DNA from: a virus
DNA: 24,976 nucleotides
Direction: 5' to 3' (one strand)
Virus record (IMG/VR): IMGVR_UViG_3300040751_002953
Span: 1 to 24,976 of that record
Part shown: piece after piece, positions 12,038-19,861 of the stretch
Layout: every line of letters starts with the position of its first letter
Numbering within the stretch: the stretch's first letter is position 1
Notes under the pieces: generated by a model
Told to the model about the DNA's origin: nothing
Database searches by the model: none
The model's input: only the letters and a program-made list of their open reading frames with translations
Translations under genes and position numbers: made by a program

Positions 12038-13071
12038 CTGTGTATTTTTGCGAGAAATCTATTAACAACATGAGCATAATAGATGATCTGCAAGACTGTG
12101 AAATTATAGTACCTTTTACTGATCATCCGATAACAGCATTTGAAAATTTAAAACAATCTTTGCTTAACGAACAGGATTTGATATTTTACTTGTGTAAGCA
12201 ATATGAACAACCGGATGAAAAAAATGTCAGAATTATAGATTATTTTTTACTAAAAGAATATTTGTACACACGACACCATGACCATAACACAGCATGGAAT
12301 CCACATGCTCAACAGGCCTTGTTGATTTTTGGTAAAATATATCGGGAACATCGTTTTGATGTATTACGTAATTTAATACATTCTGGTACACTGACTACAG
12401 AAAATTATAATTGGAGTTTGGGCTTATACGATATTCAGCAAAACACGTCAGTATATAATAAAAATCTAAATCGCATTCAGAACAGTGATTTGGATTTTGA
12501 TCAGATTAATCAGTTGTGTAGAAATTTAGAAGCAGACGATGATCAATATTGGGGATTTAGTGGCTATCCATACAGCACAGATGTTTACAAAGATGCTCTT
12601 TACAATGTGGTGATGGAAACATATGTACAAGAGCCCAATTGTTTGATTTCAGAAAAAACCTGGAAAAGCATATCAAATCACACACCATTTATCAGTGTGG
12701 TTTCTGAATGGCAGATGCAGGAATTGCATTCACAAGGCTTTCACACTTTCACAGAGTATTATCTGAAGCCAGGCGAACAGTATTGTGTAGAAACTATTAG
12801 TAAAAATTTTTCAGAATACTCAGAACGATTTCGTGCCAATATACTGAATAACACCAGCGAAATTTCTGATAAAGTAGAGCACAACTATGAAAATTTTATC
12901 AGATTAGCTAAACTGGAACAACAAAAACATCAGGATCTGTTTACAACTCCCATATATTTTAGACACAAAAATGACAAGTTAACCAGAGCAGACTATCCAA
13001 ACTTTTTCTTTCACAACGAAGTTTATGATTTTGGCAGATCCATCATCACAACCACTTCGCATGAGGAATAA
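12034..13071 (+). CDS. Glycosyltransferase-like protein of phage/virus type
   Basis: This 345-residue protein has no complete classical motif, but residues about 205-250 (LISEKTWKSISNHTPFISV and LHSQGFHTF) match a pattern I recall from phage and giant-virus proteins annotated as glycosyltransferase-like (xTEKTxKPIxxxxPFI ... LRxLGFxTF). The first 200 residues are divergent and helical. It starts in an ATGA overlap and is directly followed by a second glycosyltransferase-like gene, supporting a shared role in sugar decoration of virion or host surface (inference). Weak ribosome site. Confidence 0.55.
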   Translation: MTVYFCEKSINNMSIIDDLQDCEIIVPFTDHPITAFENLKQSLLNEQDLIFYLCKQYEQPDEKNVRIIDYFLLKEYLYTRHHDHNTAWNPHAQQALLIFGKIYREHRFDVLRNLIHSGTLTTENYNWSLGLYDIQQNTSVYNKNLNRIQNSDLDFDQINQLCRNLEADDDQYWGFSGYPYSTDVYKDALYNVVMETYVQEPNCLISEKTWKSISNHTPFISVVSEWQMQELHSQGFHTFTEYYLKPGEQYCVETISKNFSEYSERFRANILNNTSEISDKVEHNYENFIRLAKLEQQKHQDLFTTPIYFRHKNDKLTRADYPNFFFHNEVYDFGRSIITTTSHEE

Positions 13072-13782
13072 ATGAAAAAAATAACCACATTTTATCATTA
13101 CTGGATACCAGATGACTTCAGAGCACTGTTCTGGTATTGGTGGATGGACGAACAACTGGAAGCCATTAAGCAAAGCAAACTGTACCAGGTTTCAGATATA
13201 CACATGCATATCTGTATGCCGGTTTACTGGAATATTGACCCCAGAGGTATACAGTTTCAGGCTAACAAAACACTTGAGCCCATTCTGTTCAGGGACAAAG
13301 TGGAAGAATACATACGTTATAAGTATCCCTGGGTAAAAACCACATATCACGACCTCACACCAGAACATCAGTTTGAGGGGCACACGCTGGTGCCACTCTG
13401 GGAACATGCCAAACAGAACCCTGATCAGTATGTGGTATATGTGCATGCCAAAGGTGTGTGCAGTAGCAGCCCACAGGTGAAAATGTGGCGTGAGGCATTA
13501 AACACAGAAATGATCACTAAGTGGCCTGAAAGAGTGGCTGATATGTCAGATACACAAGTGTTGGCCGTAAAGGATAGCACGGTCAGAATAGATGCCACAC
13601 AGTTTTGGACACATGCTAGCGGGAATTTCTTTTGGGCTAATACTGATTATATCGCCAGTTTACAGAAGCCCATATACCCAGACAGATATGATTATGAACG
13701 CTGGATCACTTCTAGGGCACCAGAAATGAAATTTGTGCTAGATACTAATACAGATCATTTTTCAGATTATTATGGAGATTAA
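13072..13782 (+). CDS. Putative glycosyltransferase
   Basis: This 236-residue protein begins MKKITTFYHYWI and includes YVVYVHAKGV, a WTHASGNFFWANTDYI segment and RYDYERWI near the C-terminus. The order H(A/T)KG, then GNFWWANxxY, then an acidic E-W motif is one I recall from small virus and bacterial glycosyltransferases of the rhamnan/LPS type. There is no clear DxD motif, so donor and acceptor are unknown. It follows the preceding gene without a gap, downstream of GAGGA. Confidence 0.6.
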   Translation: MKKITTFYHYWIPDDFRALFWYWWMDEQLEAIKQSKLYQVSDIHMHICMPVYWNIDPRGIQFQANKTLEPILFRDKVEEYIRYKYPWVKTTYHDLTPEHQFEGHTLVPLWEHAKQNPDQYVVYVHAKGVCSSSPQVKMWREALNTEMITKWPERVADMSDTQVLAVKDSTVRIDATQFWTHASGNFFWANTDYIASLQKPIYPDRYDYERWITSRAPEMKFVLDTNTDHFSDYYGD

Positions 13783-13983
13783 ATGGCAAACGAAAGAATA
13801 GTTAAAGAATTGACTACCAGGGGTGGTGCTCACGGTATTTCAGGTGGGAGTATCGATAATCTGGACAACTATACAGATGAAGTTGTAAATAAATGCATAG
13901 AAGTTGTTAGTAGGGTATTAAAGGATAAGCCAAAACTCAGAAACAGAGTAGTGAACGCAATAAAAAATTATTTTGCAGGCTAA
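13783..13983 (+). CDS. Small hypothetical protein
   Basis: This 66-residue protein has a Gly-rich N-terminal part (TTRGGAHGISGGSIDNL) and a basic helical C-terminus (VLKDKPKLRNRVVNAIKNYF). GGAG lies upstream and the start directly follows the previous stop. No motif is recognised. Codon use and spacing are like its neighbours. Confidence 0.72.
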   Translation: MANERIVKELTTRGGAHGISGGSIDNLDNYTDEVVNKCIEVVSRVLKDKPKLRNRVVNAIKNYFAG

Positions 13984-13994
13984 AGGATCAGCAG

Positions 13995-14207
13995 ATGAAA
14001 AAAAGTTTAACACAGATGACCAAAGCAGAATTGCTGGAAGTCATCACAGAAAAAAATGTAATTATTGCAGATCTTAATGCAAAAATAGATGAATTAGAGG
14101 GAATGGCAGTGAGTAGTCAGGCAATTCCACTTGACGCAGATGCTAGTCGTATGTTATCATTGATGAATCAACGTATTAAGGCACTGGAAGAAAAGCACAA
14201 TGAGTAA
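13995..14207 (+). CDS. Small coiled-coil protein
   Basis: This 70-residue protein has a central heptad-like helix (LLEVITEKNVIIADLNAKID) and a second helix at the C-terminus (MLSLMNQRIKALEEKHNE). AAAGGATCAG lies upstream. It is probably an oligomeric helical protein; partner unknown. The stop overlaps the start of the next gene by 8 bases. Confidence 0.72.
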   Translation: MKKSLTQMTKAELLEVITEKNVIIADLNAKIDELEGMAVSSQAIPLDADASRMLSLMNQRIKALEEKHNE

Positions 14208-14586
14208 TAAAGTTTTTGTGTATGGCACTCTGCAAAGTGGTAACAGCCAACGTGGGCTTTGCCAGTTTGGTGAGGAACTTGCACAGTTTGTGGGCAAAGC
14301 ACACACTACAGAAAGCCAATTTGGCATGCTGAACCTGGGTGCTTTCCCAGGCGTGATCATGGGCGGAGTCTACGATGTGTCGGGTGAAGTGTGGGAAGTC
14401 ACTGACGATTGTATGGAACAGTTGGACTGGATTGAAGGATACCCTGAATTTTACAGCCGCAGACTAACTGAGACCACACAAGGCACTGCCTGGATGTACT
14501 ATCTTAAATCACCAGACCGTTATGGATCAGAAGCAGTTACCTCAGGCAATCATGGAGTACTGGAATGGTCAGGAATTCATACCTAA
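14200..14586 (+). CDS. Gamma-glutamylcyclotransferase-like (AIG2/YtfP fold) protein
   Basis: This 128-residue protein has the VFVYGTLQSG nucleation motif, GMLNLGAFPGVI and LDWIEGYPEFYSR. E79 is in the position of the catalytic acid of GGCT-like proteins. Family members act on gamma-glutamyl amines or glutathione-related compounds, releasing pyroglutamate. Similar folds are frequent in phages without known substrate. It overlaps the preceding and following genes by 8 and 22 bases. Confidence 0.85.
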   Translation: MSNKVFVYGTLQSGNSQRGLCQFGEELAQFVGKAHTTESQFGMLNLGAFPGVIMGGVYDVSGEVWEVTDDCMEQLDWIEGYPEFYSRRLTETTQGTAWMYYLKSPDRYGSEAVTSGNHGVLEWSGIHT

Positions 14587-15125
14587 ACACAATCACAGGT
14601 GCAAGTGTTAAGGAAATTCAACAAGCCATTGAACCACACAAGCATCAGATTACCACACAAACATTTTTAAAAATATCACCAGATATTCACGTAGGTTTAG
14701 AGACAGCCTGTAGAAATTTTATGAAAAATATTGGGCTGATAGATTTTTATAGTCACACAGATTTTGGTGCCTTGCCACCTGGCGGTAAACTGGATATTCA
14801 TATAGATACGAATGATAGCGGAAGAGAGTACACAGTTTTGTGTGGCCTTTTCGGCCATTCGGAAATGGAATGGATAACCTATCAGATGCTTCAGGATGAC
14901 AAATATAAAAAGATATTACCATTAGACGAAAACAGAGTATATGAGTACTACGATCCTGAAGGCATTGTTGACATTACGGCACAACAAAATTTGCAAGAAG
15001 TTTTTATTTCAAGCACAGATTATCCGCATACAGTTCATAATAATTCCTTGACAGACTGGGGGTATTTTGTTACAATGAGATTGTTACCAATTTTCAGGAA
15101 TGTTAGACATGAATATGGATTTTAA
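14565..15125 (+). CDS. 2OG-Fe(II) oxygenase-like / aspartyl-hydroxylase-like protein
   Basis: This 186-residue protein shows PPGGKLDIHIDTN with H79 and D81, a distal H155 in DYPHTVHN, and R172 in FVTMRLLP, about 17 residues after H155. The HxD...H...R order and spacing fit an Fe(II)/2-oxoglutarate oxygenase double-stranded beta-helix core, similar to small hydroxylases of marine T4-like phages. The target is unknown. ATG 14565 is preceded by GGAG with good spacing and overlaps the previous gene by 22 bases. A consensus promoter for the next gene is embedded in its last 80 bases. Confidence 0.65.
   Translation: MVRNSYLNTITGASVKEIQQAIEPHKHQITTQTFLKISPDIHVGLETACRNFMKNIGLIDFYSHTDFGALPPGGKLDIHIDTNDSGREYTVLCGLFGHSEMEWITYQMLQDDKYKKILPLDENRVYEYYDPEGIVDITAQQNLQEVFISSTDYPHTVHNNSLTDWGYFVTMRLLPIFRNVRHEYGF
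15048..15076 (+). promoter_or_regulatory. Sigma-70-like promoter inside the upstream gene (TTGACA-N17-TACAAT)
   Basis: TTGACA (15048-15053) and TACAAT (15071-15076) with a 17-base spacer lie inside the 3' end of the oxygenase-like gene, 32 bases before the lipoprotein start. They repeat the hexamers and spacing seen at 10269 and 23226. Expected start site is near 15083. Confidence 0.75.
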
Positions 15126-15642
15126 AAGAATTGCATTGTTTATATCAATTTCACTGTTTGTTCCAGGTTGTGCTGGTACACCAGTGGGTGGCAGTGATAA
15201 GCCCACAGTACCCAACAGTGGTGATGCCAGAAAAGCGTGTCCTACCACAACAGGCGTAGTGATTAACGTAACTGAAGTAACTATCCAGGGCAACGTGGAA
15301 GCCGCACAGGGTGTTGGTGCCGCTATTGGTGGTTACGCAGGACATGAAGCCGCAGGAGATAATGATGTAGCCAAAGTGTTTGGTGCCGTAGCAGGAGCCG
15401 CTGTGGGCACATACGCTGGCAATGCAGTGGGCAACGCCACACTGAACAAATCAGGTCAGGAATTAGTTATATTGGTGGGTGATACCAGTTACACTATACT
15501 GCAAGAAACAGACGTTCGTATGGGCTTTAGCTCAGGCGACACTGTGTACGTGATTGGTAATTTATCCAGTCGTAATTACTACAACCGTGGAAGCAATACC
15601 AATTGCACAAACGGTATTCGTGTCATTAAAAAAGGAGCATGA
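15109..15642 (+). CDS. SlyB-like glycine-zipper outer-membrane lipoprotein
   Basis: This 177-residue protein (from ATG 15109) has a signal peptide ending in the lipobox VPGC (C21), so it should be lipidated. Two glycine-zipper segments follow at about 68-83 and 91-110 (GVGAAIGGYAG and GAVAGAAVGTYAGNAVG), then a small beta-rich end (LVILVGDTSYTILQE). This matches SlyB/Pal-like glycine-zipper-2TM lipoproteins of the proteobacterial outer membrane. AGGA at 15096-15099 favours the start at 15109; in-frame ATGs at 15100 and 15115 are alternatives. It has its own promoter at 15048. A role in envelope stress, lysis or exclusion is inference. Confidence 0.8.
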   Translation: MNMDFKRIALFISISLFVPGCAGTPVGGSDKPTVPNSGDARKACPTTTGVVINVTEVTIQGNVEAAQGVGAAIGGYAGHEAAGDNDVAKVFGAVAGAAVGTYAGNAVGNATLNKSGQELVILVGDTSYTILQETDVRMGFSSGDTVYVIGNLSSRNYYNRGSNTNCTNGIRVIKKGA

Positions 15643-15643
15643 T

Positions 15644-16471
15644 ATGACTCAGCGTGTGTTTAGGATCTCAACAGGTCGTTATGGTGGTGAATTGGCTGTG
15701 GGCCGTGTGTCTGCAGATTTTGTGGACTACTGGCGTGAGCGAGTGGAAGAAGATGGAGATGGCGATCTGATCGAACATATCCTGGGTGTGGAGCATGACG
15801 ATGAGGACATGCGTGACTCAGACAGTCCTGAAATTGCTGAGGACTTTTATGGTTGGTTTGAATGCGACGACAAAGAGCACCTGAACGGTCCTTATGCAGA
15901 TAATTCTTACTTTGTGCAGGAAGTTGAACTGCATCCAGATGCTGTGATTGAATACGGCGCAGTGTGCTGGAAGGAAGGCATTGACCATGACTACAGCGTG
16001 AGCAAATTTGAAGAAGTTGGTGAGGAGTCTGAAGCACAGGATTACGAGAATCATTTGTACAGTCGTGAGTGCTATAGCACAGATCCAGATTCGGATCACC
16101 TGGGCGACGATGTGGAACTGGAACCAGTGTTGTTCTTCCACAGTTCAGAAAAAGGTGGCTTTGGCGAAGTGTTTGTGGTCACAGACGGTGCAGACTTTGA
16201 TCCTGATCTGTTTGCTATTGGTGCTTGTGAAACTGATCTGGGCACTATCATTGACAGTTACTGGTATGATGGCAGGCAACTGGAAGTGGACTGGGACTAT
16301 GCAGACACAACTGGCAAGGGTTATTATGCCACAGTGGGCTATATGAATCCCAAGTGGCATGACAGTTTAGACCAGTATGCACCTGACAGTGACAACATCA
16401 AAGAGTTGCTGGAAGAACTTGCTGACAGTGTGGCTTGGGTCAAAGAGCAACGTGAGGCTGAGCCTGCATGA
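15644..16471 (+). CDS. Highly acidic hypothetical protein
   Basis: From ATG 15644 (AAGGAG upstream) this is 275 aa and rich in Asp/Glu throughout, for example DGDGDLIEH, EHDDEDMRDSDSPEIAED and STDPDSDHLGDDVELEP. Aromatic and Gly residues are regularly spread, suggesting a folded acidic protein rather than a disordered tail. Acidic phage proteins are sometimes DNA mimics or inhibitors of nucleic-acid-binding host factors, but no specific family is recognised. An upstream in-frame start at 15554 would overlap the lipoprotein gene by about 90 bases and is not preferred. Confidence 0.8.
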   Translation: MTQRVFRISTGRYGGELAVGRVSADFVDYWRERVEEDGDGDLIEHILGVEHDDEDMRDSDSPEIAEDFYGWFECDDKEHLNGPYADNSYFVQEVELHPDAVIEYGAVCWKEGIDHDYSVSKFEEVGEESEAQDYENHLYSRECYSTDPDSDHLGDDVELEPVLFFHSSEKGGFGEVFVVTDGADFDPDLFAIGACETDLGTIIDSYWYDGRQLEVDWDYADTTGKGYYATVGYMNPKWHDSLDQYAPDSDNIKELLEELADSVAWVKEQREAEPA

Positions 16472-16695
16472 AGCCAGGCCCCACAGACGCACATTACTCT
16501 GCTTGGCAACAAACATTTGTTTTTTTGCCTAAAACAACACTGAGTAAGGAACGTGTGTGGGGCTGGTGCTGGAGACGCAAGCGAACAATACCCTGGACAC
16601 CGCCACAGTATCCACCTGACGCATGGAATCGTTGGGAGTATGAAACTGAGGCTGGTGTTATCCAGCGAGCACTAGAGGGAAAAGATGCGAATTGA
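16468..16695 (+). CDS. Small Trp-rich hypothetical protein
   Basis: This 75-residue protein has eight tryptophans and several prolines, e.g. [16 protein letters not shown] and [11 protein letters not shown]. It starts in an ATGA overlap with the acidic protein gene and overlaps the GMP reductase start by 11 bases, so it is probably real. No family is recognised. Confidence 0.7.
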   Translation: MKPGPTDAHYSAWQQTFVFLPKTTLSKERVWGWCWRRKRTIPWTPPQYPPDAWNRWEYETEAGVIQRALEGKDAN

Positions 16696-17809
16696 ACGTG
16701 ATATAAAATTGGACTATTCAGATGTGCTGTTCCGTCCCAAACGTAGCACAATGGGCAGTCGTTCAGAAGTTGATTTGGTAAGACAATACACATTCAGAAA
16801 TGTAAATCCTGACTTCCCTGATAACATTCGCAGAGATGATTTTTCAGGTATTCCCATTATGGCAGCCAACATGGATGGTGTTGGCACTGTGAAAATGGCT
16901 AACGCACTTGCTGAACATGGAATGTTTACCTGTTTGGCAAAAGGCACTCCACTAGAGTTGCTGGGCGGTGTTAAAGACTGGAGACTCACAGCCGTTAGTT
17001 CTGGTATTACTGCTGAGGACAGACAGAGCTTGGATATCAAACTCAGAAAGTATCCTGAAATTCGATTCGTGTGCTTGGATGTGGCAAATGGATATTCAGA
17101 AAGGTTCTTGGACTTCGTAGCAGACTTTCGTGAGCGTTATCCAGAAAAAATTATAATTGCAGGCAATGTGGTTACGCCTGATGTTACAGAGGAGTTAATT
17201 TTACGTGGAGCAGATATTGTCAAAGTGGGCATTGGTCCTGGTAGTGTGTGTACTACTCGCATTAAAACAGGTGTGGGCTATCCTCAGCTCTCAGCAGTCA
17301 TTGAGTGTGCCGACGCTGCTCATGGACTTGGTGGTCATATCATTGCTGATGGGGGCTGTAGTTGCCCTGGAGATGTAGCAAAGGCTTTCGGAGCAGGTGC
17401 AGACTTTGTGATGCTGGGAGGCATGCTTGCAGGAACTGATCAAGGCGGGGGTCAGGTAGTTAATCGTCTGGGCAATCCGCTGAAGGATGCTTACGGAGAA
17501 GTTACTAGTAAGCCTAGCAGTGCAACTGAAAAAGCATATGTACAATTTTATGGCATGAGTTCAAATGCCGCACAGGAGAAGCATGGTGGAAGAAAAGAAT
17601 ACAGAGCAAGCGAAGGAAGAACTGTTCGTATACCGTATAGGGGCGATGTTCACGCCATCGTGGGAGACATTCTGGGTGGTATCCGTAGCACTTGTACTTA
17701 CGTGGGCGCAAAGCGGCTGAAGGATCTCAGCAAGTGCACAACCTTTATACAGGTAAACAACGGCAAGCAACACAACACAGTGTTTGAATCAAACACCACT
17801 GGAGATTAA
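16685..17809 (+). CDS. guaC: GMP reductase (GuaC-type)
   Basis: GMP reductase converts GMP to IMP with NADPH, allowing guanine nucleotides to be rerouted to adenine nucleotides. The 374-residue protein tracks E. coli GuaC (347 aa) along its length: [39 protein letters not shown], then [12 protein letters not shown] with catalytic C189, [18 protein letters not shown], and VMLGGMLAG. It lacks the CBS domains usual in IMP dehydrogenase. Differences from E. coli are loss of the HKHY segment near residue 85 with shortening there, and an insertion at about 255-285. The start ATG overlaps the preceding gene. In this phage it could balance purine pools for A+T-rich DNA (inference). Confidence 0.92.
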   Translation: MRIERDIKLDYSDVLFRPKRSTMGSRSEVDLVRQYTFRNVNPDFPDNIRRDDFSGIPIMAANMDGVGTVKMANALAEHGMFTCLAKGTPLELLGGVKDWRLTAVSSGITAEDRQSLDIKLRKYPEIRFVCLDVANGYSERFLDFVADFRERYPEKIIIAGNVVTPDVTEELILRGADIVKVGIGPGSVCTTRIKTGVGYPQLSAVIECADAAHGLGGHIIADGGCSCPGDVAKAFGAGADFVMLGGMLAGTDQGGGQVVNRLGNPLKDAYGEVTSKPSSATEKAYVQFYGMSSNAAQEKHGGRKEYRASEGRTVRIPYRGDVHAIVGDILGGIRSTCTYVGAKRLKDLSKCTTFIQVNNGKQHNTVFESNTTGD

Positions 17810-18238
17810 ATGATAGACGGAGCTAAAACAAAGGATGTGGTAGCATCAGGTATCAATCATGCTGAAAAAGCATTATTGCTTTTCATTGTGTTTGGCACTA
17901 TCTGGGCTGCTGGCATGGATATTATAAAAATGTTCACCAGTCAGGGACAAATGGCATTAGCAGATTTATTCCTGTTGTTCATTTATGCAGAAATACTGGG
18001 CATGGTGGGTGCCTTTTACAAAGACCATCGTATCCCTGTAACACTGCCACTGATCATTGCAATGACTGCGCTAACCAGAATGATTGTGCTACAAACCAAG
18101 GGCACAGATGCTGTTAACATAATCTACGAAAGCCTGGGTATTTTTATACTGGCAATCAGTGCATACGTGATGAGCATGAAAGACATGATCAGCCTCAAAA
18201 AGATTTCACTCAGGAAGGAAGATGACAACAATAATTGA
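17810..18238 (+). CDS. PsiE-family membrane protein
   Basis: This 142-residue membrane protein has four hydrophobic spans at about 21-41, 52-70, 76-95 and 104-124. The pattern FLLFIYAEILGMV, then RIPVTLPLIIAMTALTRMIVL matches the PsiE (phosphate-starvation-inducible E) family. PsiE function is not established. The N-terminus is cytosolic and charged, and the C-terminus basic then acidic. GGAG lies upstream; the start follows the guaC stop directly. It overlaps nadE by 17 bases. Confidence 0.8.
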   Translation: MIDGAKTKDVVASGINHAEKALLLFIVFGTIWAAGMDIIKMFTSQGQMALADLFLLFIYAEILGMVGAFYKDHRIPVTLPLIIAMTALTRMIVLQTKGTDAVNIIYESLGIFILAISAYVMSMKDMISLKKISLRKEDDNNN

Positions 18239-19157
18239 TGAAATAATGCGGTACAACCGTGAACCGGTATTAAGTGAGTTTTTTGAAACCAGACTCAAAG
18301 AGCTTATCTCATACGGACTGTATCCTAATGCTATTCCAGAAATGAGCAGAAAGATATCCAGTTATCTGTTCAAATATAAACACGATAATAACATAGATAC
18401 GGTTGTTATTGGAATGAGTGGCGGTATTGATAGTGCTCTGACTGCGGCATTGTTTAAAGAGGCAGGGTATACTGTTAGAGGATATACAATGCCCATTGAG
18501 CAAAAACCCACAGAAACTGCTCGAGGCATCGAAGCATGTAATGCACTAGGTATTGAACACCAAAACATTGATCTCAGTCTAGCATATCGGGACATGATTG
18601 ATCGTTACACTAACGGTGCGCTGGATGATACACTAGCAGATGATTATATAGAATCAGCAAAACGTAGAGGTAACATTCGTGCTCGTTTGCGAATGATGAC
18701 ACTGTATAACCAGGCCAGTAAGTACAGCGGATTTGTTGCTAGTACAGATAATTTCAGTGAACTGGCGGCAGGCTTCTGGACACTACATGGCGATGTAGGC
18801 GATGTCGCTCCCATACAGAGTTTAACAAAGAGTTGGGAAGTACCTGCCCTGGCAGAATACATGGGCGTACCGGACAGCATCATTGAAGCAGTGCCCACAG
18901 ATGGACTGGGCATCACAGACAAGGATGAGGACCAATTTGGATTCAGTTACTTGCAGTTTGATATCGCACTGTTCAGTCTATTGCAAAACTTTAATAGTGA
19001 TGCAGCCACTGACAGCGACCAGAAAATAATGGGTGCTGTAAGAGATCGTATAAGTAACACAGTATTTAAGCGAACTAATCCTCTGAACTTGCCTCACCCA
19101 TTATACAATGATAGATTAGAGCAACTTCAGGAATTAGACATCAGATTAAGGAGATAA
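18222..19157 (+). CDS. nadE: Ammonia-dependent NAD synthetase
   Basis: NadE performs the last step of NAD synthesis: amidation of nicotinic acid adenine dinucleotide using ATP and ammonia. The 311-residue protein has the ATP pyrophosphatase P-loop SGGIDS (66-71), GNIRARLRMMTLY (150-162), ASTDNFSELAAGFWTLHGD (174-191) and PTDGLGITDKDEDQFG (225-240). There is no N-terminal glutaminase (CN-hydrolase) domain, so free ammonia should be the nitrogen source. The full set of active-site segments suggests an active enzyme. The ATG overlaps the PsiE-like gene. NAD restoration can counter NAD-depleting defences, and NadE would act in that direction only if its precursor is available (inference). Confidence 0.93.
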   Translation: MTTIIDEIMRYNREPVLSEFFETRLKELISYGLYPNAIPEMSRKISSYLFKYKHDNNIDTVVIGMSGGIDSALTAALFKEAGYTVRGYTMPIEQKPTETARGIEACNALGIEHQNIDLSLAYRDMIDRYTNGALDDTLADDYIESAKRRGNIRARLRMMTLYNQASKYSGFVASTDNFSELAAGFWTLHGDVGDVAPIQSLTKSWEVPALAEYMGVPDSIIEAVPTDGLGITDKDEDQFGFSYLQFDIALFSLLQNFNSDAATDSDQKIMGAVRDRISNTVFKRTNPLNLPHPLYNDRLEQLQELDIRLRR

Positions 19158-19158
19158 C

Positions 19159-19500
19159 ATGGACGCTTTATTTTTAGTTTTGCTAGTAGTGGGATTAGGA
19201 CTTGCCACTTGGTTTTTCTTACGTAACCCATCAGCAAAAGAACAGATCACTGAAGCTGTGGAAGACGCCGCAGAGTTCATTGACGATGTAGTAGAAGATG
19301 TTGTGGAAACCATCGAAGAAGTCAAAGTGGAACTGGACAAAGTAACACCCAAGCCAAAGCTACCCACCACAAAAGTGCTAGAAGGCATGACCAAAGCCAA
19401 GCTGGAAGAGACTGGTCGTGAGTATGGTGTTGAATTAGACAAGCGTATGACCAAGGCCAACATGATTAAAGATCTACGTGCTAAATACAAAAAGTTGTAA
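19159..19500 (+). CDS. Single-span membrane protein with C-terminal HeH/SAP-like motif
   Basis: This 113-residue protein has one N-terminal membrane segment (about 2-21), a long acidic helix (EDAAEFIDDVVEDVVETIEE), a Lys/Pro linker, and a C-terminal helix-extended loop-helix-like unit: MTKAKLEETGREYGVELDKR followed by MTKANMIKDLR. That last unit resembles HeH/LEM/SAP-type motifs in phage proteins that bind DNA or proteins. The combination suggests tethering of nucleic acid or a protein to the inner membrane (inference). ATG follows GGAG, directly after nadE. Confidence 0.75.
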   Translation: MDALFLVLLVVGLGLATWFFLRNPSAKEQITEAVEDAAEFIDDVVEDVVETIEEVKVELDKVTPKPKLPTTKVLEGMTKAKLEETGREYGVELDKRMTKANMIKDLRAKYKKL

Positions 19501-19552
19501 TAGGGATATTACTAAACTCATCAGGGAAGATATTTAATAGAGGATGTCAATT

Positions 19553-19825
19553 ATGGACATAAACACGTTATTAATAGCTGGGGTCGTTGCGGTTGTTGCA
19601 ATAGTAGGATTCCGTGTAATTCAAGACAGAGTACGTAAAGTTAAATTTAGCAACATGCCTGAATTAAAAGCAGATCCTGAAGCAATAAAACGGTTTCAGA
19701 GCGAAGTAATTGAAGCATATGGTAAATTACCAGAAACACCTGAAGAAGTTATTGAAGCATTTCATGCATTGGGATGGAAGTTAGATATTGATATTGATAA
19801 ACTACTATCAGATATCAAAAAATAG
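19553..19825 (+). CDS. Small single-span membrane protein
   Basis: This 90-residue protein (from ATG 19553) has an N-terminal hydrophobic segment (about 4-22, LLIAGVVAVVAIVGF), then a basic stop-transfer region and a helical soluble domain with PETPEEVIEAFHALGW. AGAGGA at 19539-19543 is well placed for 19553, and too close for the in-frame ATG at 19544. No family is recognised. The gene ends just before the G+C-rich non-coding segment. Confidence 0.72.
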   Translation: MDINTLLIAGVVAVVAIVGFRVIQDRVRKVKFSNMPELKADPEAIKRFQSEVIEAYGKLPETPEEVIEAFHALGWKLDIDIDKLLSDIKK

Positions 19826-19854
19826 CTTTTTCGTGCCCTAGAATAAACATTTAG

Positions 19855-19861
19855 ATAAATA
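19855..19861 (+). promoter_or_regulatory. ATAAATA late-promoter-like element upstream of structured RNA
   Basis: ATAAATA precedes the structured segment. With T4 late geometry transcription would start near 19867, exactly at the first base of the first long hairpin. This coincidence supports it modestly. Confidence 0.4.

Noticed and set aside
14853-14870. Short perfect hairpin (TGGCC...GGCCA) inside the oxygenase-like gene.
   Set aside because: It is within coding sequence, has no T tract and no neighbouring gene boundary, so it is likely chance.
16008-16346. Alternative plus-strand frame inside the acidic-protein gene.
   Set aside because: It is a shadow of the acidic gene's codon pattern, with no ribosome site and no motif.
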